A stretch of 64,000 bases of DNA from Saccharothrix algeriensis (GTDB taxonomy: Bacteria; Actinomycetota; Actinomycetes; Mycobacteriales; Pseudonocardiaceae). The first letter of the stretch is position 1; each line of letters opens with the position of its first letter. Positions 31,654-40,166 of this stretch are shown in pieces. Location of the stretch: the NCBI RefSeq assembly GCF_016907655.1, contig NZ_JAFBCL010000001.1, positions 4,684,001 through 4,748,000 on the forward strand. The letters run 5' to 3'. The notes under the pieces are model-generated. The model did not search any database. It had not been told where the DNA came from and was given only the letters and a program-made list of their open reading frames with translations. The translations under genes and the position numbers were made by a program.

Positions 31654-34600
31654 GTGGCAGGCAAGGCCCGCGTGCACGAGCTCGCCAAGGAGCTCGGCGT
31701 CACGAGCAAGGAACTGTTGAGCAAGCTCGCCGACCAGGGCGAGTACGTGAAGTCCGCGTCCAGCACCGTCGAGGCCCCGGTGGCCCGGCGGCTGCGCGAC
31801 GCCTACGCGTCGAAGTCCGACGCCAAGTCCAAGTCGTCCGGCGCCCGCCCGGCGCCCCCGAAGCCGCAGGCGCCCGCGCCGGCCGCGAAGTCCGACGCGA
31901 AGCCCGCCGCCCCGGTGGGCAAGCCCGGCCCGCGCCCGGTGCCCGGCCCGAAGCCGCCCGCGCCGAAGCCGGCCGCGCCCGCTCCGGCGGCCCCGGCGGC
32001 CCCGGCGCCGAAGCCCGCTCCGAAGCCCGCTCCGGCGGCTCCGGCGCCGGCCCCGGTCGCGCCCGCCGCCCAGGCGGCCCCGGCTCCGGCCCCGTCGCCC
32101 GCTCCGCAGGCGCCGAAGCCGTCCGGTCCGCGCCCCGGCCCCCGCGCGCCGCAGCAGCAGCCCGCGGCGGCCCAGCAGAACCCGTCCGTGGTGCCGCCCC
32201 GGCCGCAGGCCCCCAAGCCCGCCGGCCCGCGGCCGCCGCGTCCGGGCAACAACCCGTTCGGCGTCGGCGGCGGCGCTCCCGCGCCGCGCCCGCAGGCGCC
32301 GCGCCCGTCTGCTCCGGGTGACCGCCCCGAGCGCGGCGGCGACCGCGGCAACGCGCCCAAGCCGGGCGACCCGCGTCCGGCCGGTCCCCGTCCGGGCGGC
32401 TCCGCCGGCTCCGGCGGCCCGCGCCCCAACCCCGGCAACATGCCGCCGCGGCCGAACCCGGGCATGATGCCCGGTCGCCCGGCCGGTCCCCGGCCCGGTC
32501 CCGGCGGCGGTGGCCGCCCGGGTGGCGGTCCCGGTGGCGGCGGTCGCGGTCCCGGTGGCGGCGGCGGTCGTCCCGGTGGCGGCGGTGGCGGCTTCCGCGG
32601 CGGTCCCGGTGGCGGTGGCGGTGGCGGTGGCTTCCGCGGCGGTCCCGGTGGTGGCGGCGGCGGTGGCGGTGGCTTCCGCGGCGGTCCCGGCGGCGGCGGT
32701 GGCGCGCCGGCCGGCGGTGGCGGCTTCCGCGGTGGCGGCGGTCGTCCCGGTGGCGGTGGCCCCGGCGGTCGCGGTGGCGCGGCCGGCGCGTTCGGCCGCC
32801 CCGGCGGCCCGGCCCGGCGCGGGCGCAAGTCCAAGCGGCAGAAGCGCCAGGAGTACATGGACAACATGCAGGCGCCGTCGGTCGGTGGCGTCCGCCTGCC
32901 CAAGGGCAGCGGCGAGACGATCCGGCTGCCGCGCGGCGCCTCGCTGACCGACTTCGCCGACAAGATCAACGCCAACCCGGCCTCGCTGGTGCAGGTGCTG
33001 TTCCACCTCGGCGAGATGGTCACCGCGACCCAGTCGGTGTCCGACGAGATCCTGGAGCTGCTCGGCTCCGAGATGAACTACAACGTGCAGGTCGTGTCCC
33101 CCGAGGAGGAGGACCGCGAGCTGCTCGGCACGTTCGACATCACCTACGGCGAGAACGCGGGCGACGAGGGCGACCTCCAGGTCCGCCCGCCGGTGGTGAC
33201 CGTCATGGGTCACGTCGACCACGGCAAGACGCGCCTGCTGGACACCATCCGCAAGGCGAAGGTCGCCGAGGGCGAGGCGGGTGGCATCACCCAGCACATC
33301 GGCGCCTACCAGGTCCGCACGGAGCTGGAGGGCAACGAGCGCCTCATCACCTTCATCGACACCCCGGGTCACGAGGCGTTCACCGCCATGCGGGCCCGCG
33401 GCGCGAACTCGACCGACATCGCGGTCATCGTGGTGGCGGCCGACGACGGCGTGATGCCGCAGACGGTGGAGGCGATCAACCACGCCCAGGCGGCCAACGC
33501 GCCGATCGTGGTCGCGGTCAACAAGATCGACAAGGAGGGGGCCAACCCCGCCAAGATCCGCCAGCAGCTCACCGAGTACGGGCTGGTCGCCGAGGAGTAC
33601 GGCGGCGACACGATGTTCGTCGACATCTCGGCGAGGCAGGCCATCAACATCGACGGCCTGCTGGAGGCGATCCTGCTGACCGCCGACGCGTCGCTGGACC
33701 TGCGGGCCAACCCCGACATGGAGGCCCAGGGCGTCGCGATCGAGGCGCACCTGGACCGCGGTCGCGGCCCGGTCGCCACGGTGCTGGTGCAGCGCGGCAC
33801 GCTGCGGGTCGGCGACTCGATCGTCGCCGGCGACGCCTACGGCCGCGTCCGCCGCATGGTGGACGAGCACGGCGACGACGTCACCGAGGCGACGCCGTCC
33901 CGCCCGGTCCAGGTCATCGGTCTGACCTCGGTGCCCGGCGCCGGCGACTCGTTCCTCGTGGTCGAGGAGGACCGGGTGGCCCGGCAGATCGCCGAGCGCC
34001 GCCAGGCCCGCACCCGCAACGCGCTCAACGCGTCGCGGCGCAAGCGCGTGAGCCTGGAGGACCTGGACGCCGCGCTGAAGGAGACCAGCCAGCTCACCCT
34101 GATCATCAAGGGCGACAACTCCGGTACCGTCGAGGCACTGGAGGACGCGCTGATGAAGATCGAGGTCGGCGACGACGTCGAGCTGCGGGTCATCCACCGG
34201 GGTGTCGGTGGCATCACCGAGGGCGACATCAACCTCGCCGTCGCGGGTAGCGCCATCGTCCTGGGCTTCAACGTCCGGGCCGAGGGCAAGGCGACCGAGC
34301 TGGCCAACCGCGAGGGCGTGGACGTCCGCTACTACACGGTGATCTACCAGGCGATCGACGAGATCGAGCAGGCCCTCAAGGGCATGCTCAAGCCGGAGTA
34401 CGAAGAGGTCCAGCTGGGCCGCGCGGAGATCCGCGAGGTCTTCAAGTCCTCCAAGGTCGGCACGATCGCGGGCTGCATGGTGCTCTCGGGCGAGATCCGC
34501 CGCAACGCGCGGGCCCGCCTGCTGCGCGACAACAACGTCGTGCAGGAGAACCTGCCGATCAGCTCGCTGCGCCGGTTCAAGGACGACGCGACCGAGGTCC

Positions 34601-34701
34601 GCGAGGGCTTCGAGTGCGGTCTGACGCTGGGCAACTACGCCGACCTGAAGGTCGGCGACGTCATCGAGACGTTCGAGATGCGCGAGAAGCCGCGCGCCTA
34701 G
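31654..34701 (+). CDS. infB: Translation initiation factor IF-2
   Basis: GTPase that places initiator tRNA on the 30S subunit; 1015 residues. A first IF2_N domain (VHELAKELGVTSKELLSKL) is followed by a ~340-residue Ala/Pro/Lys then Gly/Arg-rich linker. The segment at 32500-32800 is almost pure Gly with FRGGPGGGG units. A second IF2_N domain precedes the G domain: G1 GHVDHGKT (519-526), G3 DTPGHEAF, G4 NKID, G5 SAR. Domains II to IV and the C2 fMet-tRNA domain follow. The long linker is typical of actinobacteria. GTG 31654 has AGAGGAG upstream. Confidence 0.97.
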   Translation: MAGKARVHELAKELGVTSKELLSKLADQGEYVKSASSTVEAPVARRLRDAYASKSDAKSKSSGARPAPPKPQAPAPAAKSDAKPAAPVGKPGPRPVPGPKPPAPKPAAPAPAAPAAPAPKPAPKPAPAAPAPAPVAPAAQAAPAPAPSPAPQAPKPSGPRPGPRAPQQQPAAAQQNPSVVPPRPQAPKPAGPRPPRPGNNPFGVGGGAPAPRPQAPRPSAPGDRPERGGDRGNAPKPGDPRPAGPRPGGSAGSGGPRPNPGNMPPRPNPGMMPGRPAGPRPGPGGGGRPGGGPGGGGRGPGGGGGRPGGGGGGFRGGPGGGGGGGGFRGGPGGGGGGGGGFRGGPGGGGGAPAGGGGFRGGGGRPGGGGPGGRGGAAGAFGRPGGPARRGRKSKRQKRQEYMDNMQAPSVGGVRLPKGSGETIRLPRGASLTDFADKINANPASLVQVLFHLGEMVTATQSVSDEILELLGSEMNYNVQVVSPEEEDRELLGTFDITYGENAGDEGDLQVRPPVVTVMGHVDHGKTRLLDTIRKAKVAEGEAGGITQHIGAYQVRTELEGNERLITFIDTPGHEAFTAMRARGANSTDIAVIVVAADDGVMPQTVEAINHAQAANAPIVVAVNKIDKEGANPAKIRQQLTEYGLVAEEYGGDTMFVDISARQAINIDGLLEAILLTADASLDLRANPDMEAQGVAIEAHLDRGRGPVATVLVQRGTLRVGDSIVAGDAYGRVRRMVDEHGDDVTEATPSRPVQVIGLTSVPGAGDSFLVVEEDRVARQIAERRQARTRNALNASRRKRVSLEDLDAALKETSQLTLIIKGDNSGTVEALEDALMKIEVGDDVELRVIHRGVGGITEGDINLAVAGSAIVLGFNVRAEGKATELANREGVDVRYYTVIYQAIDEIEQALKGMLKPEYEEVQLGRAEIREVFKSSKVGTIAGCMVLSGEIRRNARARLLRDNNVVQENLPISSLRRFKDDATEVREGFECGLTLGNYADLKVGDVIETFEMREKPRA

Positions 34702-34717
34702 GAGTTCTCGGCAGATC

Positions 34718-34747
34718 CGGGGGCCGCCGCTCCGGCGGCGGCCCCCG
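34718..34747 (+). terminator. Hairpin after infB
   Basis: A 13-bp perfect stem (34718-34730 with 34735-34747) closed by a TCCG tetraloop, 17 nt beyond the infB stop. It separates infB from the DUF503-rbfA part, at least partially. Confidence 0.72.
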
Positions 34748-34769
34748 CCTACCCCCGTGGTGATGACAC

Positions 34770-35066
34770 TTGTACGTGGGTGCCCTTGAGCTGGACGTGC
34801 TGCTCGGCGACGTCCACTCGCTGAAGCAGAAGCGGTCCGCGGTGAAACCGGTCGTGGCGGAGCTGCGCCGGAAGTTCGAGGTGTCGGTGGCCGAGGCCGG
34901 CCACCTGGACCTGCACCGCCGGGCCCTGATCGGGGTGGCCGCGGTGGCCGCCGACGCCGAGCACGTCAGGGACGTCCTGGCCGCGTGCGAGCGGCTGGTG
35001 GCCGGACGGCCCGAACTGGAACTGCTCTCCGCCCGCCACAGGCTGGTCGGGCCGGAGGACGACTGA
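34770..35066 (+). CDS. DUF503 protein
   Basis: 98 residues, almost always next to rbfA in actinobacteria. Matches the family from the first residues (MYVGALELDVLLGDVHSLKQ, KRSAVKPVVAELRRKFEVSVAE) through AGHLDLHRRALIGVAAVA. This conservation supports the TTG codon at 34770, although GTG 34776 is near. The fold is ferredoxin-like and a role in ribosome maturation is suspected from context only. Confidence 0.9.
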   Translation: MYVGALELDVLLGDVHSLKQKRSAVKPVVAELRRKFEVSVAEAGHLDLHRRALIGVAAVAADAEHVRDVLAACERLVAGRPELELLSARHRLVGPEDD

Positions 35067-35106
35067 GCCGCGCGGCGGCTCGTGAAGAGGAACGGGAGGG
35101 AGCGCC

Positions 35107-35556
35107 GTGGCCGACCAGGCACGGGCGCGCAAGCTGGCCAAGCGGATCTCGCAGATTGTGGCCTCCGCGCTGGAGCACGAGGTGAAGGACCCGCGCCTGG
35201 CGCGCGTGACGATCACCGACACGCGGGTGACCGGCGACCTGCACGACGCGACGGTCTACTACACCGTGCTGGGCGAGAAGCTGGACGCCGAGCCGGACTT
35301 CGCGGGTGCGGCGGCGGCGCTGGAGAAGGCCAAGGGCGTGCTGCGCACGATGGTCGGCCAGCAGACCGGCGTGCGGTTCACCCCGACCCTGACGTTCGTG
35401 ACCGACACCGTGCCCGACGAGGCCCGGCGGATGGACGAGCTGCTGGCCCGCGCCCGCGAGGCGGACGCGGAGGTCGCGCGGATCGCTTCGGGGGCCGAAC
35501 CGGCGGGTGAGCCGGACCCGTACAAGCCACCGCGCGAGGACGACGACGCGGACTAG
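35107..35556 (+). CDS. rbfA: 30S ribosome-binding factor A
   Basis: Cold-adaptation and late 30S maturation factor acting on the 5' helix of 16S rRNA. 149 residues: ARKLAKRISQIVASALEHEVKDPRLARVTITDTRVTGDL is the KH-like core, GVRFTPTLTFVTDTVPDEARRMDELL the second half. An acidic tail (PYKPPREDDDAD) ends the chain. GTG 35107 has GGGAGGGAG upstream. The stop overlaps the promoter hexamer of the DHH gene. Confidence 0.95.
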   Translation: MADQARARKLAKRISQIVASALEHEVKDPRLARVTITDTRVTGDLHDATVYYTVLGEKLDAEPDFAGAAAALEKAKGVLRTMVGQQTGVRFTPTLTFVTDTVPDEARRMDELLARAREADAEVARIASGAEPAGEPDPYKPPREDDDAD

Positions 35557-35566
35557 CGTTGGCGGT

Positions 35567-36550
35567 GTGCCGAACGACCTGAGCGCCGCCCTGGCGGCCG
35601 CCGCCGCGACCCTGTCCGCCGCCTCGGACGTCACCCTGCTGGCCCACGTGAACCCGGACGCGGACGCCCTGGGCAGCGCGCTGGCCCTGGGCCTGGTCCT
35701 GCACCGGCGCGGCAAGGCCGTGCGGGTGTCCTTCGGCGCGCCCGAGTCGGTGCCGGAGACGCTGCGGGGCCTGGACGTCGCCGGGCTGCTGGTGCCGGCG
35801 TCCGAGGTGCCCGCCGCGCCCGAGGTGCTGGTCGCCCTGGACGCCGGCTCGGTGGGCCGGCTCGGTCCGCTGGCGGACCGGGTGGGCGCGGCGGGGGCGG
35901 TGGTCGTCCTGGACCACCACGTGTCCAACCCCGGGTTCGGGACGGTCAACGTGGTGGACCCCGAGGCGGAGGCCACGGCGCTGGTCGTGCTGCGCCTGCT
36001 CGACGAGCTGGGCGCGGAGCTGGACGAACCGGTGGCCAGGTGCGTGTACGCGGGCCTGGTCACCGACACGCGCTCGTTCCGCCACGCGACGCCGTCGACC
36101 CACGAGGTGGCGGCGCGCCTGCTGGCGGCGGGCGTGGACGCGGAGGCCGTGGCCAGGCCGCTGATGGACTCCCACCCGTTCGGGTACCTGGGGATGCTGG
36201 CGAAGGTCCTGTCCCGGGCCGGCCTGGAGCGCGGGGCGGCGGGCGGGCTGGGCTTCGTGCACGCGGTCGTGACGCTGGAGGACGCGGCGGGCCTGCGGCC
36301 GGAGGAGGTCGAGAGCGTGGTCGACCTCGTGCGGACGACGGCGGAGGCCGAGGTGGCGGCGGTGCTCAAGGAGCTGCGGCCGTCGTGCTGGTCGGTGTCG
36401 CTGCGCGCGGTCAGCCGGGTGGACGTGCGGGAGGTCGCCCAGGTGCTGGGCGGCGGGGGGCACCGGTTGGCGGCGGGGTTCACGGCGGAGGGGTCGGCCG
36501 GGGACGTGCTGGCGCGGTTGCGGGCGGCGTTGGAGTCGGTCGCGGGGTGA
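35567..36550 (+). CDS. DHH/DHHA1 phosphoesterase (NrnA-like oligoribonuclease / pAp phosphatase)
   Basis: 327 residues. The DHH domain shows HVNPDADALGSALAL (motif I), ALDAGSVGRLG (motif II), VVVLDHHVSN (the DHH motif) and GLVTDTRSFRHA. The C-terminal DHHA1 domain ends with VAQVLGGGGHRLAAGFTAEG. Relatives degrade nanoRNAs and 3'-phosphoadenosine-5'-phosphate. GTG 35567 is 7 nt after TAGCGT, which itself overlaps the rbfA stop, so the gene has its own leaderless promoter within the cluster. It is followed by ~900 bp without genes. Confidence 0.92.
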   Translation: MPNDLSAALAAAAATLSAASDVTLLAHVNPDADALGSALALGLVLHRRGKAVRVSFGAPESVPETLRGLDVAGLLVPASEVPAAPEVLVALDAGSVGRLGPLADRVGAAGAVVVLDHHVSNPGFGTVNVVDPEAEATALVVLRLLDELGAELDEPVARCVYAGLVTDTRSFRHATPSTHEVAARLLAAGVDAEAVARPLMDSHPFGYLGMLAKVLSRAGLERGAAGGLGFVHAVVTLEDAAGLRPEEVESVVDLVRTTAEAEVAAVLKELRPSCWSVSLRAVSRVDVREVAQVLGGGGHRLAAGFTAEGSAGDVLARLRAALESVAG

Positions 36551-36576
36551 TCGGCGCGGCGGTCGGCCGGGTGGTC

Positions 36577-36870
36577 GGTGGCTGGTCGGCGGGCGGCGGT
36601 GGCTGGCCGGTCGGGTGGTTGGTAGGCGGGCGGTCCGCTGGGCGGTTGGTGGTTGGTCGGCAGGCGGTCGGCTGGGCGGTTGGTGGCTGGTCGGCAGGCG
36701 GCGGTGGCTGGTCGGCCGGGTGGTTGGTCGGCGGGCGGTCCGCAGGGCGGTTGGTGGTCGGCAGGCGGTCGGTAGCTGGTTGGCGGCCGGTCGGTGGCTG
36801 GGCGGTTGGTGGCTGGTTGGCAGGCGGTGGTGGCTGGTCGGTCGGGTGGCTGGGCGGCGGGCGTCGGGTC
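36577..36870. repeat. G-strand-biased long repeats (units of 105 and 126 bp)
   Basis: A unit beginning GGTGGCTGGTCGGCGGGCGG starts at 36577, 36682 and 36808 (the last partial). Each is itself made of GGYTGGYNGGC-like 4-8-bp modules. Runs of GG separated by 2-4 nt on one strand make two-tetrad G-quadruplex formation possible. Confidence 0.75.
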
Positions 36871-37069
36871 TCAGGATTGCGGCCGGGGATTGTCGGTGGG
36901 GTCTGGGATGATCGAACCGGGGGCCGGAGGCCACGGGCCGTTGCGTGGAGTGCCTGGTCAGGTGCGGTTTCGGAGCGGGGCTTCGGAGGGATCGGAGCGG
37001 CGCGGGGCTGAAGGGCGAAAAGCGTCCTCGCCGGACGGGCAGACCACCGAGGATGAGGGAAGGGCGTGG

Positions 37070-37200
37070 CGTCGTGCCATCCCCGTACGGCCTGTCGGAG
37101 ACCACCACGCTTGTCCGGGGAGCGCAAGCGAAAAGCGTGCTTGCGCTCCCCGGACAAGCGTGGTCGCCCTGCGGGCAGGCCATACGGGGATGACACGACG
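37070..37200. repeat. 131-bp nested palindrome (REP/MITE-like element)
   Basis: Outer arms 37070-37094 and 37176-37200 match at 23 of 25 positions. Inner arms 37104-37129 and 37139-37164 are a perfect 26-bp inverted repeat around a 9-nt loop (GAAAAGCGT). The two stems are separated by short unequal bulges (9 and 11 nt). Such a two-tier symmetric structure is typical of mobile repetitive palindromes rather than a simple terminator. A related half-motif, GAAAAGCGTCCTCGCCGG, lies just upstream (37018-37035). Confidence 0.8.
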
Positions 37201-37222
37201 CGGCGGCGGGTGTGCGCGTGGC

Positions 37223-37282
37223 GCGCTGCCCGGATAGCGGTGGCGCTGCCCGGATAGCGGTGGCGCGGTCCCGATAGCGCTG
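37223..37282. repeat. 20-bp tandem repeat
   Basis: Two exact copies of a unit starting GCGCTGCCCGGATAGCGG (37223 and 37243), then a degenerate third (37263-37282). Confidence 0.8.
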
Positions 37283-37450
37283 CCCGGGTCCCGTGTGAGG
37301 GAGCGGCCCGGGTGCGGGCGGGGTCGGTGTGGTGCGGTCGGGTGGTAGTGGTGCGGTGTGGCGCATCGCTCTGCGGGCGGTGGCCGGGATCGTCGGCGTC
37401 GCGTGGGAGGGTGGGTCGGGGGCTGCTCCGGACGACGGTGGGAGGCGGGC

Positions 37451-38749
37451 GTGGGGTCGCGGGTGCCTGCTCGGCGGGTGGTCGGGCTGGCGGTGCCGGC
37501 GCTGGGCGTGTTGGCCGCCGAGCCGTTGTACGTCCTGGTCGACACCGCCGTCGTAGGGCACCTGGGCGCGCTGCCGCTGGCCGGGCTCGCGCTGGGCGGG
37601 GTGCTGTTCACCCAGGTCGCCACGCAGCTGACCTTCCTCTCCTACGGCACCACGGCGCGTGCCGCGCGGTTGTTCGGCGCGGGGCGCCGGGGCGACGCCG
37701 TCCAGGAGGGCGTCCAGGCGACCTGGCTGGCCCTCGCCGTCGGGGTGCTGGTGATCGGCCTGGGGCAGTTGCTGGCCGCGCCCGCCGCCCGCGTCCTGGT
37801 CGGCGGGGAGGTGGCCGCCGAAGCCGTCTCCTGGTTGCGCATCGCGCTGTTCGGCGCCCCGTTCGTGCTGGTCACCATGGCGGGCAACGGCTGGATGCGC
37901 GGCGTGGAGGACACGGTCCGCCCGTTGCGCTACGTGTTGCTGGGCAACGGTTTGTCGGCGGTGCTGTGCCCGGTGCTGGTGCACGTCGCCGGGTGGGGGC
38001 TGGAGGGCAGCGCCGTCGCCAACGTGGTGGCGCAGGTGGTGTCGGCGGGCCTGTTCTTCCGGGCGCTGGCGGTCGAGGGGGTGCCGCTCAAGCCCCGGCC
38101 CGTGCTGATGCGGGCGCAGCTCGGGCTGGGCCGCGACCTGGTGCTGCGGAGCCTGGCGTTCCAGGCGTGCTTCATCTCCGCCGCCTCGGTGGCCGCCCGG
38201 ACGTCGGTCGCGGCCGTGGGCGCGCACCAGGTCGTGCTGCAGCTGTGGACGTTCCTGGCGCTGGTGCTGGACTCGCTGGCCATCGCCGCGCAGGCCATCG
38301 TCGGGCAGGCGCTGGGCGCGCACCGGCAGGAGGAGGCCAAGCGGTTCGCCTGGCAGATCACCGGTTACGGGCTGGTGTTCGGCGTGGTGCTCGGGGTGCT
38401 GTTCGCGGCGCTGTCCGGGGTGATCCCGCCGCTGTTCACCGGTGACCCGCAGGTGCTGGGCGAGGTGCCGCACGCGTGGTGGTTCTTCGTGCTGCTGCAG
38501 CCGGTGGCCGGTGTGGTGTTCGCGCTGGACGGGGTGCTGCTCGGCGCGGGGGACGCGAGGTTCCTGCGCACCGCGACGCTCGCGGCGGCGGCCCTGGGGT
38601 TCCTGCCGCTGGTGTGGGCGTCGCTGTCGTTCGGGTGGGGGCTGGTCGGGATCTGGTCGGGGCTCTCGGCGTTCATGGTGCTGCGGCTGCTGACCCTGCT
38701 GGCGCGGACGCGTTCGGGCAGGTGGGCGCGGGTGGGCGCGGTGTGGTGA
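37451..38749 (+). CDS. MATE family efflux transporter (DinF-like)
   Basis: Multidrug/toxin extrusion protein of 432 residues with about 12 transmembrane helices in two similar halves. Visible features: LAVPALGVLAAEPLYVLVDTAVVGHLGALPLAGLALGG (helices 1-2 with the conserved Pro and VDT), the second-half equivalent SLAFQACFISAASVAARTSVAAVGAHQV, and LDSLAIAAQAIVGQALG. It exchanges cations for drugs or metabolites; substrate unknown. GTG 37451 has GGAGG 5 nt upstream. Upstream frame extensions are repeats. Confidence 0.92.
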   Translation: MGSRVPARRVVGLAVPALGVLAAEPLYVLVDTAVVGHLGALPLAGLALGGVLFTQVATQLTFLSYGTTARAARLFGAGRRGDAVQEGVQATWLALAVGVLVIGLGQLLAAPAARVLVGGEVAAEAVSWLRIALFGAPFVLVTMAGNGWMRGVEDTVRPLRYVLLGNGLSAVLCPVLVHVAGWGLEGSAVANVVAQVVSAGLFFRALAVEGVPLKPRPVLMRAQLGLGRDLVLRSLAFQACFISAASVAARTSVAAVGAHQVVLQLWTFLALVLDSLAIAAQAIVGQALGAHRQEEAKRFAWQITGYGLVFGVVLGVLFAALSGVIPPLFTGDPQVLGEVPHAWWFFVLLQPVAGVVFALDGVLLGAGDARFLRTATLAAAALGFLPLVWASLSFGWGLVGIWSGLSAFMVLRLLTLLARTRSGRWARVGAVW

Positions 38750-38772
38750 GGCGCACGTGGCGAAATTGTTAT

Positions 38773-38785
38773 CACTAGGCAAGTG
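38773..38785. promoter_or_regulatory. CACTAGGCAAGTG, candidate operator of the MFS gene
   Basis: An imperfect palindrome (5-bp arms CACT(A)G / C(A)AGTG) in an unusually AT-rich stretch (GAAATTGTTATCACTAGGC) 50 bp before the MFS start. Similar near-palindromes bind MarR-type repressors, but no MarR gene is nearby. Function inferred. Confidence 0.3.
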
Positions 38786-38835
38786 TTTTCGATGGAGGGG
38801 CAGAGCCGCCGTCCGGACACCGAGGGAGCCGTCAC

Positions 38836-40155
38836 TTGCCGGTCGATCGCGCCACCAAGCGGGCGTGGCTGATCTGGTCCACCGCCGTCGCCGTCTACGT
38901 CGCCGCGCTGTTCCACCGCACGTCGCTCGGCGTCGCGGGGCTGGCGGCGGCCGACCGCTTCGCCGTGGGGCCCGCCGCGCTGGGCGCGTTCACCGTCCTC
39001 CAGATCGGCCTGTACGCGCTGATGCAGGTCCCGACCGGCCTGCTGGTCGACCGGTTCGGGCCGCGCCGGGTGCTCGTCACCGCCGCGCTGCTGATGGGCG
39101 CCGGCCAGGTGATGTTCGCGCTGGCCCCCTCGTACCCGCTGGGGCTGGCCGCGCGGGCGGTGCTCGGCGCGGGTGACGCCATGACGTGGGTGAGCGTGCT
39201 GCGGCTGGCCGCCGCGCACTTCCCGCCGCGCCGGTTCACCGTCGTGATGTCGCTGTCGGCCGCGCTGGGCGGCGCGGGCAACCTGGTGGCCACCCTGCCG
39301 CTGACGCTGCTGCTCCAGCACACCGGGTGGACCGCGACGTTCCTCGCCGCCGGCCTCGCCACGGCCCTGTACGCGGGGGTCGTCGCGTGGCGGGTGCGCG
39401 AGGCGCCCGAGGGCGTGCCACCGCCGCCGCCCGAGTCGGTGCCGCTGCGCGCGGTCGCGCGGCGGGTGGCGGAAGCCTGGCGCGAGCCCAGCACGCGGCT
39501 CGGCTTCTGGGTGCACTTCACGTCCATGTCGACGCCCGCGCTGCTCGGCCTGCTGTGGGGTTTCCCGTACCTGGTCGAGGCGCAGGGCCTGAGCCGGCCC
39601 GAGGCGTCGTCGGTGCTGAGCCTGCTGGTGGTCGTCGCGATCGTGGCCGGGCCGGTCATCGGCGCGGTGATGGCGCGCCGGCCGGAGTGGCGCATGCCGA
39701 TCGTCGGCTGCTACCTCGCCGCCGCCCTGGTGTGCTGGGCGGTGCTGCTGGGGTGGCCGGGCGGTGTGCTGCCGCCGGCCGTCCTGTCCGCGGTGTTCGG
39801 GGTGCTCGCGGTGGGCGGCCCGGCGTCGGGCGTGGCGTTCGCGCTGGTGCGCGACTACAACCCGCTGCACCGGGTGAGCACGGCCACGGGGGTGGCGAAC
39901 GTCGGCGGGTTCGCCGCGATCACGTTCTCGGCGTTCGCCGTGGGCGTGGTGCTGGACCTGGTGGCGGGCGCGCCGCCCGCGCAGGCTTATCGGATCGCCT
40001 TCCTGACCGTGGTCTCCGCGCTGGTGCTGGGCGTGTGGCGGACCGCCGTGTGGTGGCGGCGGGCCCGCGCCGCGGTGTTCGCCGCCCAGCGGCGCGGGGA
40101 GCGGGTCCCGGTGCAGTTGCGTCGCCGGCGCTGGGACGTCCTGGCCGAGGCTTAG
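38836..40155 (+). CDS. MFS transporter
   Basis: Major-facilitator exporter or uptake carrier, 439 residues and ~12 transmembrane helices. The helix 2-3 loop signature VDRFGPRRVL (D-R-x-G-x-R-R) and PSYPLGLAARAVLGAGDAMTWVSVLRL are visible; the C-half repeats with VGGPASGVAFALVRDYNPLHRVSTATG. Substrate unknown. TTG 38836 has GGGAG about 7 nt upstream and is preferred because helix 1 begins soon after (AWLIWSTAVAVYVAALF). AT-rich upstream DNA suggests a regulated promoter. Confidence 0.92.
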   Translation: MPVDRATKRAWLIWSTAVAVYVAALFHRTSLGVAGLAAADRFAVGPAALGAFTVLQIGLYALMQVPTGLLVDRFGPRRVLVTAALLMGAGQVMFALAPSYPLGLAARAVLGAGDAMTWVSVLRLAAAHFPPRRFTVVMSLSAALGGAGNLVATLPLTLLLQHTGWTATFLAAGLATALYAGVVAWRVREAPEGVPPPPPESVPLRAVARRVAEAWREPSTRLGFWVHFTSMSTPALLGLLWGFPYLVEAQGLSRPEASSVLSLLVVVAIVAGPVIGAVMARRPEWRMPIVGCYLAAALVCWAVLLGWPGGVLPPAVLSAVFGVLAVGGPASGVAFALVRDYNPLHRVSTATGVANVGGFAAITFSAFAVGVVLDLVAGAPPAQAYRIAFLTVVSALVLGVWRTAVWWRRARAAVFAAQRRGERVPVQLRRRRWDVLAEA

Positions 40156-40166
40156 GATGTCCGGTC

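Larger units (their letters stand above)
36551..37450. other. Repeat-filled intergenic region, no gene recognised
   Basis: Four parts: G-rich long repeats (36577-36870); ~190 bp of less repetitive DNA; a 131-bp nested palindrome (37070-37200); then 20-bp repeats (37223-37282) and GTGCGG-rich sequence up to the SD of the MATE gene (GGAGG at 37441-37445). Open frames in this interval are repeat translations without domain signal. Confidence 0.6.

Noticed and set aside
31603..34197. 864-codon open frame on the minus strand
   Set aside because: Antisense to infB; leucine/valine/histidine-rich and Gly/Arg filler only, with no motifs or SD.
37070..37200. Intrinsic terminator of the nrnA-like gene
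   Set aside because: It is 520 bp past the stop, far larger than a terminator, and two-tiered.
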